Assembly: GCA_025352305.1 (NCBI GenBank)
Contig: JANXTQ010000211.1
Span: 1-6,611 of the forward strand
Length of the DNA: 6,611 bases
DNA from: Actinomycetes bacterium
GTDB taxonomy: Bacteria; Actinomycetota; Acidimicrobiia; Acidimicrobiales; RAAP-2
Direction of reading: 5' to 3'
The position numbers and the translations under genes were made by a program. The notes beneath the pieces are model-generated. The model saw nothing but the letters and a program-made list of their open reading frames with translations. It did no database searches and was not told the origin of the DNA. Positions 5,291-6,611 of this stretch are shown here, one piece after another (within the stretch, counting starts at the first letter, position 1; the number at the start of each line of letters is the position of its first letter).

Positions 5291-6611
5291 GTGGAGCCAC
5301 GGTCACTACGCGAACGGCGAAGCGACCTACTCAATCGTAGTGATTTGAGTGGAATTAATTTCTGTCGGGCCTTTTCCCACGAAGCCGATGAATGGCTGGG
5401 GATCATTGGCAATAACGCCGGCGGGGCGTCGCCGTCCGGTGTTGCGCTCATTGCCGTTGGGGGTTACGGACGCGGTGAACTATCGCCCTACAGCGACCTG
5501 GATCTCGTGCTCATTTACGACGGATACAAGAAAATTGACGAACTCGCCGATCAGTTGTGGTACCCGGTGTGGGACGCCGGAGTCGGGCTTGATCACTCGG
5601 TGCGAAAGGTGAAAGAGGTTTTCAGCGTCGCGGAGAGTGATCTGCGCGTGGCGCTCGGACTGTTGGATGCCCGAATGATTTGGGGTGACGTGAGCGTCGC
5701 TGGTCCGATCATTGATCGCGTTCGAGAGTTGTGGGCATCGCAGTGGGGCGACCGCTGGTTGCCCGAGCTCGAGAGCCAGATGGCGGTGCGCCACGAGCAG
5801 CACGGTGACTTGGCCGATCTCTTGGAACCGGATTTAAAGGAGGCCCACGGTGGACTTCGTGACGTCAACGTCCTGTCGGCGGTTCGACTCGCATTTCCCG
5901 AGGTAGAACAGACCGTCAACTTCGATGAGGTATTTCGCGCTCGTGACGAGTTGCTCGGCGCACGAGTCGCGCTTCATACGTTGGCCGGTCGCGACCTTGA
6001 TCGACTGTTGCTGCAGGAACAGGATCAAGTCGCGCGCATGGTCGGTGCCGCAAGTGCGGACGAGTTGATGCAGTCCGTTTCGGGCGCCGCGCGCGTGGTG
6101 GCACGAACGAGCGACACGGCGTGGCGTCGCCGTGGTAACTGGCGCCAACGGGGTCAGTCCGCGCCCGCGGCGGCGCAGGCCGTCGCCGACGGGATTGAAC
6201 TGTTTGACGGGGAGCTTCGCCTCAGCCCCAACGCACCGGTGCAGTCCGATGCCACCTTGACCTTGCGCCTGGCCGCCGCGGCGGCCGAATTAGATCGGCC
6301 CATTGCCCTGGACTCACTCGTGAGCCTGTCGCGTGATGCGCCCGACGTCCCGACACCGTGGCCCACGCAGATTTTGATGGCCTTTGTGCGACTTCTCGGC
6401 ACCGGTTCGGGCTTAGTGAGCGTGGTGGAGGCCCTTGATGCTCACGACCTTTTTTCTCGCCACATTCCCGAGTGGCGGGCCATTCGCTCCTATCACCAGC
6501 GCAACGCCTATCACCGATTTACCGTCGATCGTCACTTGCTCGAGGCCGTTCTCAACGCTCGCAGCGCCATCACCGAAGTCAGTCGTCCCGATCTGTTACT
6601 CCTGGGCGCAC
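5291..6611 (+). CDS. glnD: GlnD, PII nucleotidyltransferase / nucleotidyl-removing enzyme (3' end outside window)
   Basis: GlnD attaches UMP (or AMP in several actinobacteria) to a tyrosine of the PII protein under nitrogen shortage and removes it when glutamine is high. About 440 residues are in the window, roughly half of a full-length GlnD. The nucleotidyltransferase motif is intact: VGGYGRGELSPYSDLDLVL (from about 56), with metal-binding D69 and D71. The second signature LEPDLKEAHGGLRD follows (DLKEAHGGLRD at 181-191). The HD domain is just beginning at the right edge with YHRFTVDRHLLEAV (H408, D413, H415); its remaining part and the C-terminal ACT domains lie beyond the window. The frame is closed upstream by TGA at 5243-5245, with only GTG at 5282 and 5291 as starts. 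I favour 5291 because of the TANNNT hexamer 7 bases upstream, though neither has a ribosome site. No amtB or glnK precedes it, unlike the amtB-glnK-glnD order common in actinobacteria. UMP versus AMP transfer cannot be told from the sequence. Confidence 0.93.
   Translation, partial: MEPRSLRERRSDLLNRSDLSGINFCRAFSHEADEWLGIIGNNAGGASPSGVALIAVGGYGRGELSPYSDLDLVLIYDGYKKIDELADQLWYPVWDAGVGLDHSVRKVKEVFSVAESDLRVALGLLDARMIWGDVSVAGPIIDRVRELWASQWGDRWLPELESQMAVRHEQHGDLADLLEPDLKEAHGGLRDVNVLSAVRLAFPEVEQTVNFDEVFRARDELLGARVALHTLAGRDLDRLLLQEQDQVARMVGAASADELMQSVSGAARVVARTSDTAWRRRGNWRQRGQSAPAAAQAVADGIELFDGELRLSPNAPVQSDATLTLRLAAAAAELDRPIALDSLVSLSRDAPDVPTPWPTQILMAFVRLLGTGSGLVSVVEALDAHDLFSRHIPEWRAIRSYHQRNAYHRFTVDRHLLEAVLNARSAITEVSRPDLLLLGA

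Noticed and set aside
5480..6148. Several minus-strand frames of about 100 codons
   Set aside because: All lie opposite glnD, whose motifs run without break through the region.

Overview
The window is a stretch of chromosome from a mid-to-high GC bacterium, most likely an actinobacterium of the Acidimicrobiia type. This lineage call is an inference. It rests on nearly all starts being GTG, on membrane-anchored exported proteins with long threonine-rich linkers, on a tRNA gene that encodes its own CCA, and on a GlnD of actinobacterial character. No mobile element, CRISPR array or phage gene is visible, and the genes are packed tightly.

Layout from left to right. The window opens with the 3' end of an unrecognised multi-pass membrane protein on the plus strand (ends 263). 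Facing it across 3 bases is a minus-strand pair: an FkbM-family methyltransferase (about 1000-1860), then a DEDDh 3'-5' exonuclease (267-971). Divergent from the methyltransferase is a plus-strand pair, a membrane-anchored phosphodiester-glycosidase-like protein (1904-2977) and a CapA-family protein (2974-4128), joined by a 4-base GTGA overlap. Converging on CapA across 5 bases is a minus-strand gene for an unrecognised membrane-anchored, threonine-linker protein (4134-4934). Behind it, also on the minus strand, lie tRNA-Cys(GCA) (4971-5044) and a 56-residue membrane protein (5071-5241). Divergent from that small gene is glnD (5291 to beyond the right edge), cut just after its HD domain begins.

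How the genes relate. The centre of the window (1904-4934) looks like a cell-envelope set. Three neighbouring proteins share one design: a basic cytoplasmic tip, one membrane helix, a Thr/Ser/Pro linker and an outer globular domain. The glycosidase-like and CapA-like proteins are translationally coupled, so they may act on the same surface polymer or glycoconjugate; the substrate cannot be read from sequence. The FkbM methyltransferase could modify a related glycan or lipid, but this is only suggested by proximity. The exonuclease, tRNA-Cys and glnD are housekeeping or nitrogen-control genes with no evident tie to the envelope set. No gene-free stretch longer than 300 bases exists; the largest gap, 4935-5070, holds the tRNA, a short palindrome and little else.
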